Origin: Acinetobacter sp. A47
GTDB taxonomy: Bacteria; Pseudomonadota; Gammaproteobacteria; Pseudomonadales; Moraxellaceae
Assembly: GCF_000805455.1 (NCBI RefSeq)
Contig: NZ_JSUS01000071.1
Coordinates: 434,001-498,000, forward strand
Direction of reading: 5' to 3'
DNA length: 64,000 nt
Below are positions 56,327 to 64,000 of this stretch, in pieces (within the stretch, counting starts at the first letter, position 1; each line of letters begins with the position of its first letter). Below the pieces are notes generated by a model. It made no database searches. It had not been told where the DNA came from and was given only the letters and a program-made list of their open reading frames with translations. Both the position numbers and the translations under genes were made by a program.

Positions 56327-57152
56327 ATGCGATTTTCAGAAAGATATGGTTATAAACCTGTACGAGAAATTATTAAAAAAGAAAGTATAGATGATGCTCT
56401 CAAAAATCTATTATGGAGTGTATTAAATGACTATGTATGGAAACAAGTCAAACATGGTAATAATTACTCATATACAAAATACTCAAATATTTCTTCTTTA
56501 TTAAATAGTTATTGGATTAATATTTTTAAATTACCTAATGATACTCTCCCAATTTCTATATCTGATGCTATCAAAAGGATAAGATCGTACTTTTTTCATG
56601 TGAATGGCACGAAATTTATAGCTTAATTGAGGAAACTCTTGATAACCTTCCTTATGGGTTTGTTAAAAGTAAAGAATTTTTTTATTAAGGCGATTAATAA
56701 TGCTCTAGAATATGAGAATAGCGCCTATAGATTAATTAATCATGAAATAATCCCTATTACATCTGAACAAGAAATTCAATCAATTGAACAAGCATTGGAA
56801 AATACCAACCAATATTCGGGTGTTCAAGTTCACTTAAATCAGGCATTAAAGCTCATGTCAGATCGTCAGAACCCTGATTAAAGAATCAATTAGTGCTGTC
56901 GAATCAATCTGCAAAATTATTACCCAAGAAGACAAAACTACTTTGGGCAAAGCACTCAGAATTATTGAGGAGAGATATGGTTTACATACTGCTCTTAAAA
57001 GTAGTTTAAGCCAACTTTATGGTTATGCCTCGGATGGAGATGGTATACATCATGCAATGCTAGAAGAATCAAATTTATCTTATATCGATGCCAAGTTTAT
57101 GCTGGTTTCTTGTACGAACTTCATAAACTATTTAATTGAGAAGACGAAATAG
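56327..57152 (+). pseudogene. Decayed AbiJ-like abortive-infection gene
   Basis: Three fragments in different frames line up as one protein of about 275 residues. The first (56327-56596) starts R-F-S-E-R-Y-G-Y-K-P and reads like the AbiJ N-terminal domain 4; the last (to 57152) has I-I-E-E-R-Y-G-L-H-T-A-L and D-G-I-H-H-A-M, the C-terminal AbiJ/HEPN-like part. Lesion 1: six T at 56591-56596 where seven keep the frame. Lesion 2: seven T at 56677-56683 where six do. Lesion 3: a small deletion around 56876-56881 that creates TAA. The first two cancel each other; the third is not a homopolymer. Codon use is much more AT-rich than its neighbours, a sign of transfer. Confidence 0.72.
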
Positions 57153-57169
57153 GTTAGTGGTAAGCGTAT

Positions 57170-58891
57170 TTATCCCTCCACCACATTCTTCCCTTTTGCC
57201 TTGGCTTTTAACAACGACTGATCGGCTTTTTCCAATAACGCTAACCAGCTATTTGCCCCAATGGCCACCCCAATACTGACCGATACCTGAATTTCCTCGG
57301 TCATGCCCGAAAGGATAATACGTTGCTGGGCTACTCCCTCACGAATATTTTCGGCAATCGCTTTGGCAATGTCCATTTGGATATTTTCAAGCAGGATAAG
57401 AAATTCATCACCACCATAACGCACAATCAGGTCAGAGGCCCGAACATGCTGTTTGAGCTGGTCTGCAATCATGGTAATGACCTGATCCCCCACAATATGC
57501 CCATACTGGTCATTCACACACTTAAAATTATCAATATCAATCGCCATGACACATATCTGTGACAAGCCCTCAGGCTGGGTTTCCAGCGCAGCTATATATT
57601 CTTCCAGCGCCAGACGGTTTGCCACGCCTGTCAGCACATCAGAGTTCGCAATCTGCTTGAGTTGCAACTCCATACTGTCACGTTGTTTCAACATGCCTTT
57701 GAGTTTATCAATCGCCTCAAACAACGAAAAAAATTCTTCCTTGTTTTTGGTCAGGTGCGACACTTCATCAGAAGTACCAGAGAGGCGCAGAATCATATTG
57801 CGGGCATTGATTAATGGCCCAAACACCCTGCGTTTGGCATAAATCATGGTAAAAATCGCAATCAGTAACGAGAGACTGGAAATACACAGGGTAAAGATAA
57901 ATTGCAGTTTCGCGCGGCGATTCTGCTCATCTGCAACTGCAATACTGTCGTCCAGAATATAGTTTTGCAAATCCATCACTGTGGTAAATTTGCCAACCAT
58001 CTGGTCGGTCAACTCATTTCCGGTAATAAAATAAGGTTGATGATCCTTACTTTCTTCAAGCAGTTGTGAAATGATCGGAAGACCTTTATCCAGAAACTCG
58101 GTTTTTACCCGTAAATACAAGCGCACATATTCAGGCGTTTTTGATTGTTCGGGCTGGATTGTATCAATCAGACTCCACAGGTAAATGGTCTGATGCTGGG
58201 TTTGCAGGGAACGCGCGCGGTTTTCATCTGAAATTTTCTCATCAAAGGTCACGGGTGCCATGATATTGGAAGCCACTCGCCCCGCCTGATCCCGCATATC
58301 GGTTAAAATCAGGATCGAGGTAAAATAGTTCGACATTTTACTGTTTTTGCTATTCGACTGAACCATCAGCCATTTCAGCATTTCACGGCTTTCATCCCAG
58401 ACATCAAACATAGACAAGATCGTACGGTCAAACTGGACCGAGGTACGTTTTGATCTCGGTGTTGCCGCATAAACGTCGACCATATTTCGTGCTTGAGCCA
58501 ATTTACTCTTCAGATCTGTGTCGAGGTCTTCCGCAATCATCGCAAAACCATTGTGTTTTAATACCTGAATGGAATGATCAATCTGTTCATCAACAACTTT
58601 ACGGTATTCCAGCAATTCCTTGCGATTTTTAGCAAAATCTTCAGGCTGGCTCGACATGACTTTATTTGAAGGGGCACGTTCTCTTGAAATTTTATTGGCT
58701 GTTTTAACCAGGCTGCGCAGGCTAACAATTTCGGTCAGGGTCTGATTGGTTCTTATATATTCTTGATAACTATTAATAATAAGTGGAATAGAAAGATAAG
58801 AGATTGAAAAAATGATGACCAGCATGCAAAGAAATAAACGACGGCTAATCTGCTCGGAACGTAATGTCGAATTTTTTATATTACGTTGCAT
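57170..58891 (-). CDS. Membrane-anchored diguanylate cyclase (GGDEF)
   Basis: 573 residues from the ATG at 58891, preceded by AAGG. There are two membrane segments (about 20-40 and 340-360) with a periplasmic sensor region of 300 residues between them that I do not recognise, then a linker and a GGDEF domain at about 410-573. G-G-D-E-F is at 493-497. R-A-S-D five residues before it is an intact inhibitory I-site, so the enzyme should be feedback-limited by c-di-GMP. No EAL domain. It makes c-di-GMP from GTP in response to an external cue. Confidence 0.92.
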   Translation of the reverse strand: MQRNIKNSTLRSEQISRRLFLCMLVIIFSISYLSIPLIINSYQEYIRTNQTLTEIVSLRSLVKTANKISRERAPSNKVMSSQPEDFAKNRKELLEYRKVVDEQIDHSIQVLKHNGFAMIAEDLDTDLKSKLAQARNMVDVYAATPRSKRTSVQFDRTILSMFDVWDESREMLKWLMVQSNSKNSKMSNYFTSILILTDMRDQAGRVASNIMAPVTFDEKISDENRARSLQTQHQTIYLWSLIDTIQPEQSKTPEYVRLYLRVKTEFLDKGLPIISQLLEESKDHQPYFITGNELTDQMVGKFTTVMDLQNYILDDSIAVADEQNRRAKLQFIFTLCISSLSLLIAIFTMIYAKRRVFGPLINARNMILRLSGTSDEVSHLTKNKEEFFSLFEAIDKLKGMLKQRDSMELQLKQIANSDVLTGVANRLALEEYIAALETQPEGLSQICVMAIDIDNFKCVNDQYGHIVGDQVITMIADQLKQHVRASDLIVRYGGDEFLILLENIQMDIAKAIAENIREGVAQQRIILSGMTEEIQVSVSIGVAIGANSWLALLEKADQSLLKAKAKGKNVVEG

Positions 58892-59395
58892 GCACACACC
58901 TTGCTATTTTTCAAAACGGTCTCGGCTATTTTTAACAGCTTATAATTTTACCCGAAATCTAAATAATGCGACCAAGATTATGCAGAGTTTTTTGTGAGTA
59001 TTAATCTAGAGCATCAAAATCCCAAGTCTTTTTAAGCCTGTTTAACACTCTATATATAAGCGACTGAGAATAATTTATGTTTATATTTAATAGGTCCAAA
59101 TCAGGTTTTATTAAAGTTAAATAAAAATATAAATGTTAAAAGTCAAAAACATAGATTATTTTCAAATGATGTTTTAATTCGGGCAAATGCGCTAGGACTG
59201 TATTGCAGCTGCGTTTTCCTTTTATTCATATCAATCGAAAAACCCAATCGTCAAAATAAAAATTAACAATTTCACAAATTACTTTCCAAAGAACATAATT
59301 TCATCAAGTCAGAGATTGTTTGTTTTATACAGAAACCCTCTAGGATGTTTTTCTCCCCCTATGTCAAACATCCTTTTTTCACCCCAGCTTTTCCC
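58892..59395. other. Intergenic region with two hairpins at its right end
   Basis: 504 AT-rich bases without a gene. At 59343-59373 GGATGTTT pairs with AAACATCC before a T-run, and at 59383-59407 CCCAGCTT pairs with AAGCTGGG before seven T; both read as rightward terminators, although the nearest gene to the right runs leftwards. The second hairpin overlaps the stop of the beta-lactamase gene. Confidence 0.5.
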
Positions 59396-60262
59396 CTATA
59401 AGCTGGGTCTTTTTTTATCTAAACATTGGCCCGGTAATCCCCCCAACTGTTGTAATGCCTGATATACGATAAGCTGGCGTGCCTCTAAATCTTGCTGTTT
59501 TTTTATTTCCATATTGAGCGAAAATGCAGTGACCTGGCCACCCGCTTGTTCGACCCAGCCCGTCCACCAGCCGACTTGAGGATTCACATCCATGCCCCAG
59601 CCACTCTTGGCATAAATCTTGGTGCCATTTCGATCTTCAATCAGCAACATCTGCTTAACTTGCTGTTGTGTAAGAGAGTCAAAAGGAAGCTGTTGATGTG
59701 CCAAGGCATAGACAAATTTTACTTCTTCGACCGGGGTAATTTCTAAAGGTCCCACTAACCAGAAATTATCAACTTGCGTCCCGATTGACTGATTGCCATA
59801 CCCGACCCGCTTTACCTCACTGGCCATTCGTTGCAACCCGATCCGTCGTGCCAACGTCTGATAGACAGGCACTGCCGAGACTTGCATGGCCTGTGCCAGC
59901 GTTAAATCTTTTTCCCACTGCTTAAATGCGCGTTTCTGCCCGTCCCATTTAAAAACTTCATCAGGAGTGGTTTTATGATATTGAAGACCAATCAGCGCAT
60001 TAAGGATTTTAAAGGTAGATGCCGGAACATAACGCTGGTGGGCTCGCTCAGGATCATTACCGTAACGATGTAATTGTTTGCCATCATAGAGCACCAGAAC
60101 ACCTGTGGTCTGAATCTTTTGAAAAGCAGCAGCCACCTGACCGGCTACCGCAGAAGGGGCAGTAGAAGCCGATGTTTGAGTGCGAATCGCTTGACAGCCG
60201 GCCATCGCGACCGCTGAAAACAGCCCTGCACATACAGTCAATAATTTTATTTTTTTCAACAT
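59396..60262 (-). CDS. OXA-family class D beta-lactamase, lipoprotein
   Basis: 288 residues from the ATG at 60262, which opens a lipoprotein signal peptide ending M-A-G-C (Cys23). Catalytic motifs: Ser82-T-F-Lys85, Ser129-A-V, Tyr155-G-N and Lys219-S-G, with W-W-T-G-W-V near 232. The layout matches the intrinsic OXA carbapenem-hydrolysing enzymes of Acinetobacter; K-S-G instead of K-T-G is seen in some of them. It hydrolyses beta-lactams in the periplasm; strength on carbapenems cannot be read from sequence. The C-terminal 15 residues, G-G-L-P onward, are unusual and run into a terminator hairpin. No insertion sequence lies upstream, so expression may be low. Confidence 0.9.
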   Translation of the reverse strand: MLKKIKLLTVCAGLFSAVAMAGCQAIRTQTSASTAPSAVAGQVAAAFQKIQTTGVLVLYDGKQLHRYGNDPERAHQRYVPASTFKILNALIGLQYHKTTPDEVFKWDGQKRAFKQWEKDLTLAQAMQVSAVPVYQTLARRIGLQRMASEVKRVGYGNQSIGTQVDNFWLVGPLEITPVEEVKFVYALAHQQLPFDSLTQQQVKQMLLIEDRNGTKIYAKSGWGMDVNPQVGWWTGWVEQAGGQVTAFSLNMEIKKQQDLEARQLIVYQALQQLGGLPGQCLDKKRPSL

Positions 60263-60992
60263 GGCATATAAAGAATGGACAGAAAGTATCATGATAAATG
60301 ATTTATTTTAAGGCGACTGTTATGGATTTAAATTTGCTTCGGTTCACAATCAGTCAGGCAAAAAAAAGCTCAGCCTTGGGGAAAGCCGAGCTAGTAAAAC
60401 AGTGATGTTAAACACATCAATAAGTGTCAAGAAAATGTTATGAGATATTAAAATGCAAATTAGATACCTCTTGCTTGATATTATGTGAATTGCTTCTCGT
60501 AAAGTAAAGTTGATTAAATAGATCGGATTTAAAAATCTGATCGTTTTTGTTAATTGGTTATTAAAAACCAGATTTATTTGTTTTTTTGGGGTATATTAAT
60601 TGCCAAATCGCCGTTGACTTTTTCGTATACTTCGTCGCAAAAGTGACCATAAAACTATTTCAGCTCACATTCTGCTGACCCATTTATGACAAAATCCTGT
60701 CCCATTCTAATGAAAAAATCGATCAAAACGATCGAATAAACCAATCAAACTATTTCGCCATGCTATAATGATTACATTCTATTAAAAGACAAAATATAAG
60801 CTTATCTATTTGTTAGATATATAATTTATAAATGGTTGACATGCCATCCGCCAAACGTTCACTTTTTAAACTATATCGAGACACATTTTACTCATCTATC
60901 GACAGCGCTAATTTATTACATTGACTTCATAAATTGTTACAATACAATGACTGCAACTTTACTCTTTCTTGTTTTTAAAGCTGGAAATCATT
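60263..60992. promoter_or_regulatory. Intergenic region with the porin promoter at 60921-60948
   Basis: 730 AT-rich bases between divergent genes. TTGACT (60921-60926) and TACAAT (60943-60948), 16 bases apart, form a good sigma-70 promoter with a leader of about 38 bases to the porin start. A hairpin with arms AGCTC / GAGCT stands at 60366-60391 in front of the beta-lactamase gene. I see no gene in the rest. Confidence 0.6.
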
Positions 60993-61913
60993 ATGAAAAA
61001 ACTCGGTTTAGCCACTGCTCTAGTTTTAGCCATGACCGGTGCTCATGCGTACCAATTCGAAGTTCAAGGTCAATCTGAATTCATCGATGCTAAAGACTTA
61101 AATGACAAAGACTTTACTGGTGCTGCTCAAGGTACTTACTACTTCAAAAATGTAGATGCGTCTAAAGGCCCTTTAGCTGAAGCTGCTTTCTTAAACCAGG
61201 CTTCTAATGTTTCTGCTGCATACAACTATGCAAAATTAAGCGGTGATGAGTCAGTAACTGTTAAGAACAACTCTTTCGGTGCAAAAGGTGAAGTTTATCT
61301 TCCTACTCCTTATGTACCTGCTTACGCAAGCGCTGCTTATAGCCACTCTCAAACTAAAGTTGAAGACGAAAAAGACAATGGCGACCGCTACTCTGTAGAA
61401 CTTGGTGCTATGGTTTTACCTAACTTCTTGGTTGCTGTAGGTTATACTCGCGTTGCTGACCAGATTGCTTTAGATGCAAACAAAGCTCTTGAAAATGGTG
61501 TATTCAGCGCTGTAGCTGATTCAGCAACAATCGGTGACAAACAAGACGTTGTAACTGCACGTACTAAATACGTTGGCAACATCGACGGTACCAACATGGC
61601 TTTAGGTTTTGAAACTGGCCTTGTATACGGTGAAAACCAGGCTTACGGTTTAAAAACTGACCTTTACTTAACACCTAAGTTAAGCATTGGTGCATCTTAT
61701 GCTGAAGCAAACTTTAGCAAAAACCCAGCTAGCGATAACTACGCTCCAATCAAATCTGCTTGGGGTGCAAATGTGAACTACTTCATCACTCCAGCAATTG
61801 CTGTTGGCGCTAGCTATGTAAATGCGAATGCAAAAAGCTTCGAAAACATCTACGGCGAAACTGTTAACGTAGATACGCAAACTGTTGGCGTAAACGCGAA
61901 GTTCCGTTTCTAA
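60993..61913 (+). CDS. Omp33-36-family outer membrane porin
   Basis: 306 residues from the ATG at 60993. The signal peptide ends A-H-A, so the mature protein begins Y-Q-F-E-V-Q-G-Q-S-E-F. Alternating beta-strand patterns fill the chain, which ends in F-R-F with the C-terminal Phe used for outer-membrane assembly. The start and the K-N-V-D-A-S-K-G-P-L-A-E-A-A-F-L-N-Q-A-S block match A. baumannii Omp33-36, as I recall it. This porin is a water channel and a virulence and carbapenem-entry factor in that species. Codon use is strongly biased, as in highly expressed genes. The upstream promoter and the terminator frame a single-gene unit. Confidence 0.92.
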   Translation: MKKLGLATALVLAMTGAHAYQFEVQGQSEFIDAKDLNDKDFTGAAQGTYYFKNVDASKGPLAEAAFLNQASNVSAAYNYAKLSGDESVTVKNNSFGAKGEVYLPTPYVPAYASAAYSHSQTKVEDEKDNGDRYSVELGAMVLPNFLVAVGYTRVADQIALDANKALENGVFSAVADSATIGDKQDVVTARTKYVGNIDGTNMALGFETGLVYGENQAYGLKTDLYLTPKLSIGASYAEANFSKNPASDNYAPIKSAWGANVNYFITPAIAVGASYVNANAKSFENIYGETVNVDTQTVGVNAKFRF

Positions 61914-61955
61914 TACTGGATTCTGGTTCTAGCAATAGAAGCATCAATTCATAAT

Positions 61956-61986
61956 AAAAAACCAGTTCTTTTGAACTGGTTTTTTA
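61956..61986 (+). terminator. Intrinsic terminator of the porin gene
   Basis: Stem ACCAGTTC / GAACTGGT has a four-base loop and six T, 43 bases past the stop. Confidence 0.9.
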
Positions 61987-62034
61987 TGGTCTGTCATTTA
62001 ATAAAATGAGAATCTGAATTCTCATTTCAACAGA

Positions 62035-62685
62035 TTACATTTTTTTATCTTCAATATTTAAAGCACTGATTGCCAAGACGGCCTGGGTACGGTTCTGTAC
62101 GCCCAGTTTACGGAAAATTGCGGTGACATGTGCCTTAATAGTTGCTTCAGAAACTTCCAGTTCATACGCAATCTGCTTGTTCAATAAACCTTCAGCCACC
62201 ATCATCAATACACGGAACTGCTGCGGCGTCAGTGACTGTAGGCGTTCGGCCAAAGCGGTCTCATCCGCGGCTCTTGGATCAAAACCGGCATGGCTTGGTA
62301 AATTTGGCGGTAACCAGATCTCACCTTCCAGCACATGTTTGATCGCTTCACCAATATGGCCAGGATGGGATGACTTGGGAATATAGCCCATGGCACCATG
62401 AGCGATCGCACGCTGAATAATCGATACTTCTTCGTGTGCCGAGACAATAATAATCGGGATTGCCGGGTATTGGGCACGGACGTAAACCAATGCAGAAAAG
62501 CCTGAAGCACCCGGAAGATTGAGGTCCAGCAAAACCAGATCAGGTTCGGCGCCATGTTCCAGGCGGGCATAGAATTCGTCGACGTCAGCCGTCTCCTGAA
62601 TCTGTGCCTGAGGTAAACTATAACGAACCGCTTGAATCAAGGCATGTCTAAACAGAGGATGGTCGTCTACAATTAAAATATTCAT
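62035..62685 (-). CDS. NarL/FixJ-type response regulator
   Basis: 216 residues. The receiver domain has Asp54 (L-L-D-L-N-L-P) as phospho-acceptor and Lys104 (Y-I-P-K-S). The C-terminal LuxR-type helix-turn-helix (about 148-212) reads V-A-E-G-L-L-N-K-Q-I-A-Y-E-L and V-S-E-A-T-I-K-A-H-V. No partner kinase lies in the window; the protein is an orphan here. An 11-bp inverted repeat stands 100 bases upstream. Confidence 0.92.
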   Translation of the reverse strand: MNILIVDDHPLFRHALIQAVRYSLPQAQIQETADVDEFYARLEHGAEPDLVLLDLNLPGASGFSALVYVRAQYPAIPIIIVSAHEEVSIIQRAIAHGAMGYIPKSSHPGHIGEAIKHVLEGEIWLPPNLPSHAGFDPRAADETALAERLQSLTPQQFRVLMMVAEGLLNKQIAYELEVSEATIKAHVTAIFRKLGVQNRTQAVLAISALNIEDKKM

Positions 62686-63035
62686 AAGCGCTAAGCTATC
62701 TACAAGTACGTCACTGTACGATGTTTATTTACATTCAATCCGTCTAAGCCTATTTTTAATTAGGGCTGAGGTCAAGCACAAGCATTGATTTATTTCCTTT
62801 TCCCGCAAAATAAATCAAATATTGTTATAACCCGCCTATATCGCATCCAGATAAAAAAAGCCTCGATAAATTCTGAATAGAAACAGCAGATTAAACCGGC
62901 ATTAATTTAGTTTAAAAGCCATTCATTGATATATCTATAAAAAAGATAAGCTTGCAGCATTTCCTTATTTTACAGTCTAGCAGCGGGTGTAGGTAAATAA
63001 ATAGCAATTCGAAATGAAATATTCAGGCAATGATT
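62686..63035. other. Divergent promoter region with an 11-bp inverted repeat
   Basis: 350 bases. TTGATTTATTT (62785-62795) and AAATAAATCAA (62808-62818) form an 11-bp inverted repeat around 12 bases. It could be an operator or a hairpin in the leader of the response regulator. I could not find a convincing sigma-54 site for msuE. Confidence 0.45.
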
Positions 63036-63776
63036 ATGTCCAATCATCATACACACGCAACTCCCCTCAATATCGTAGCTGTTTCTGGTGGTTTAAACAG
63101 CCCTTCAAAAACAGAAAGTCTGGTTCAGGCCATTCTGGATGAACTTTCGGAGGCCATCGATATCAAGGTGCATTTTGTCAAACTCAGTGAAATTGGGCCA
63201 TTACTGGGCGGCGCAATTTACCGTAACCAGTTGCCACAGCGGGTTCAGGATGATCTGGCAGCCGTAGAGGCAGCCGATGCACTGATTGTCGGGACCCCGG
63301 TTTATCGTGCATCATTTACCGGCCTGTTCAAACATTTTTTTGACTTTGTAGAGCAAACCGCACTGGTAGATGTACCTGTACTGCTCGCAGCATCAGGCGG
63401 AAGTGACCGTCATGCACTGGTTCTGGAACATCAGTTACGCCCCTTGTTCAGTTTCTTTCAGGCACAGACCTTACCGATTGGGGTCTATGCAACCGACCGG
63501 GACTTTAGCCCTGAATATACGGTGAAAAGTGAGCAACTGGCTGATCGTGTCACCCTGGCCGTGGCACGTGCCCTACCCATTTTAGAATGGGCGCCTGCCA
63601 AAGGTCAGCGTGCAGCTGTGATTAAAACCAAAACCGAACAGGCCAATCAAAACCTCGGCATCAATAAACAGATCGAACAGGCTGAAGTCCTGCCTTCGGC
63701 TGCAGTTCCCGATCTGGATGCAGCCGAATCACGCCTCCACGCCAAATTTTCAAAAAACCTTACCCACGTTGCATAA
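63036..63776 (+). CDS. msuE: MsuE-type NADPH-dependent FMN reductase
   Basis: 246 residues from the ATG at 63036; AGG lies at the right distance from it and too close to the in-frame ATG at 63030. Flavodoxin-like fold: the phosphate loop V-S-G-G-L-N-S-P-S-K-T-E is near residue 20 and G-T-P-V-Y-R-A-S-F-T-G-L-F-K near 90. It supplies reduced FMN to the two-component monooxygenases of sulfonate and sulfone use. The next gene, sfnG, is such a monooxygenase, 25 bases downstream. Confidence 0.93.
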   Translation: MSNHHTHATPLNIVAVSGGLNSPSKTESLVQAILDELSEAIDIKVHFVKLSEIGPLLGGAIYRNQLPQRVQDDLAAVEAADALIVGTPVYRASFTGLFKHFFDFVEQTALVDVPVLLAASGGSDRHALVLEHQLRPLFSFFQAQTLPIGVYATDRDFSPEYTVKSEQLADRVTLAVARALPILEWAPAKGQRAAVIKTKTEQANQNLGINKQIEQAEVLPSAAVPDLDAAESRLHAKFSKNLTHVA

Positions 63777-63801
63777 ACCAATTGTGATGGAGGCTACAAC
63801 A

Positions 63802-64000
63802 ATGACGACAACAGCATCGGCAATCAAGTTTGCCTACTGGGTGCCCAATGTCAGTGGCGGTCTCGTTGTGAGTAATATCGAGCAACGTACCGACTGGAGT
63901 TATGACTATAACGTGCGTCTGGCACAGGCTGCAGAACGGAACGGTTTTGAATATGCCCTGACCCAGATCCGTTTTACCGCAGGATACGGCGCAGAATACC
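63802..64000 (+). CDS. sfnG: SfnG, FMNH2-dependent dimethyl sulfone monooxygenase (cut by window edge)
   Basis: The first 66 residues fit the N-terminus of SfnG: F-A-Y-W-V-P-N-V-S-G-G-L-V-V-S and F-E-Y-A-L-T-Q-I-R-F-T-A-G-Y-G-A-E-Y. This is a bacterial luciferase-fold enzyme that splits dimethyl sulfone into methanesulfinate and formaldehyde when sulfate is scarce. TGGAGG precedes the ATG. It forms an operon with msuE; the rest of the cluster lies to the right. Confidence 0.93.
   Translation, partial: MTTTASAIKFAYWVPNVSGGLVVSNIEQRTDWSYDYNVRLAQAAERNGFEYALTQIRFTAGYGAEY

Overview
The window looks like a chromosomal segment of an Acinetobacter species. This is inference from gene content: an Omp33-36-type porin, an intrinsic OXA-family lipoprotein beta-lactamase, a SulP–carbonic anhydrase fusion, dispersed hisB-hisH / hisA / hisF genes, a gabD-gabT / gabR / gabP locus, and the absence of insertion sequences. 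I cannot name the species; the beta-lactamase gene would be the best marker. Nearly all genes are ordinary core or shell genes of moderate GC. Two AT-rich islets stand out as acquired.

Layout. 0.0-8.0 kb: an AraC-type regulator cut by the left edge, the SulP–carbonic anhydrase fusion, tex, and the OmpR/EnvZ pair. 8.3-11.5 kb: an acetate CoA-transferase, a methyltransferase, two identical tRNA-Phe genes and a PanZ-like acetyltransferase. 11.6-21.0 kb: the fragmented histidine pathway (hisB-hisH, hisA, hisF) interleaved with two DUF805 membrane proteins, an RNase D-like exonuclease, an XRE-cupin regulator with an EamA exporter and two matching operators, two paralogous small membrane proteins, a cold-shock/DUF1294 protein and homoserine kinase. 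21.3-27.4 kb: a fatty-acid-hydroxylase-fold protein opposite an AraC regulator, aquaporin behind a textbook CRP-type site, a secreted or anchored nuclease, and the Kup potassium transporter.

27.5-32.0 kb, between tRNA-Ser(GGA) and tRNA-Thr(TGT): an AT-rich restriction-modification islet. It holds a Dcm-like cytosine methyltransferase and an MvaI/BcnI-type endonuclease in one operon, with a convergent vsr. Together they predict a CCWGG restriction-modification system with its own T:G mismatch repair. The islet abuts a 5'-truncated gamma-glutamylcyclotransferase remnant.

32.0-45.5 kb: metabolic genes. They include a GFA-family protein, an FAD oxidoreductase/methyltransferase pair, pirin, two hydrolase + LysR modules (one encoding YcaC), and the GABA catabolism locus. 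A repeated operator motif with an exact 24-nt period lies in front of both gabR and gabP. 45.9-56.2 kb: ssb, a YajR-like MFS exporter, DUF475, tenA, DUF1304, a tetR-oxidoreductase pair with its operator, and uvrA.

56.3-57.2 kb: a decayed AbiJ-like abortive-infection gene with three lesions. 57.2-64.0 kb: a diguanylate cyclase, the OXA beta-lactamase, the porin, a NarL-type response regulator, and the start of an organosulfur cluster (msuE, sfnG) cut by the right edge.
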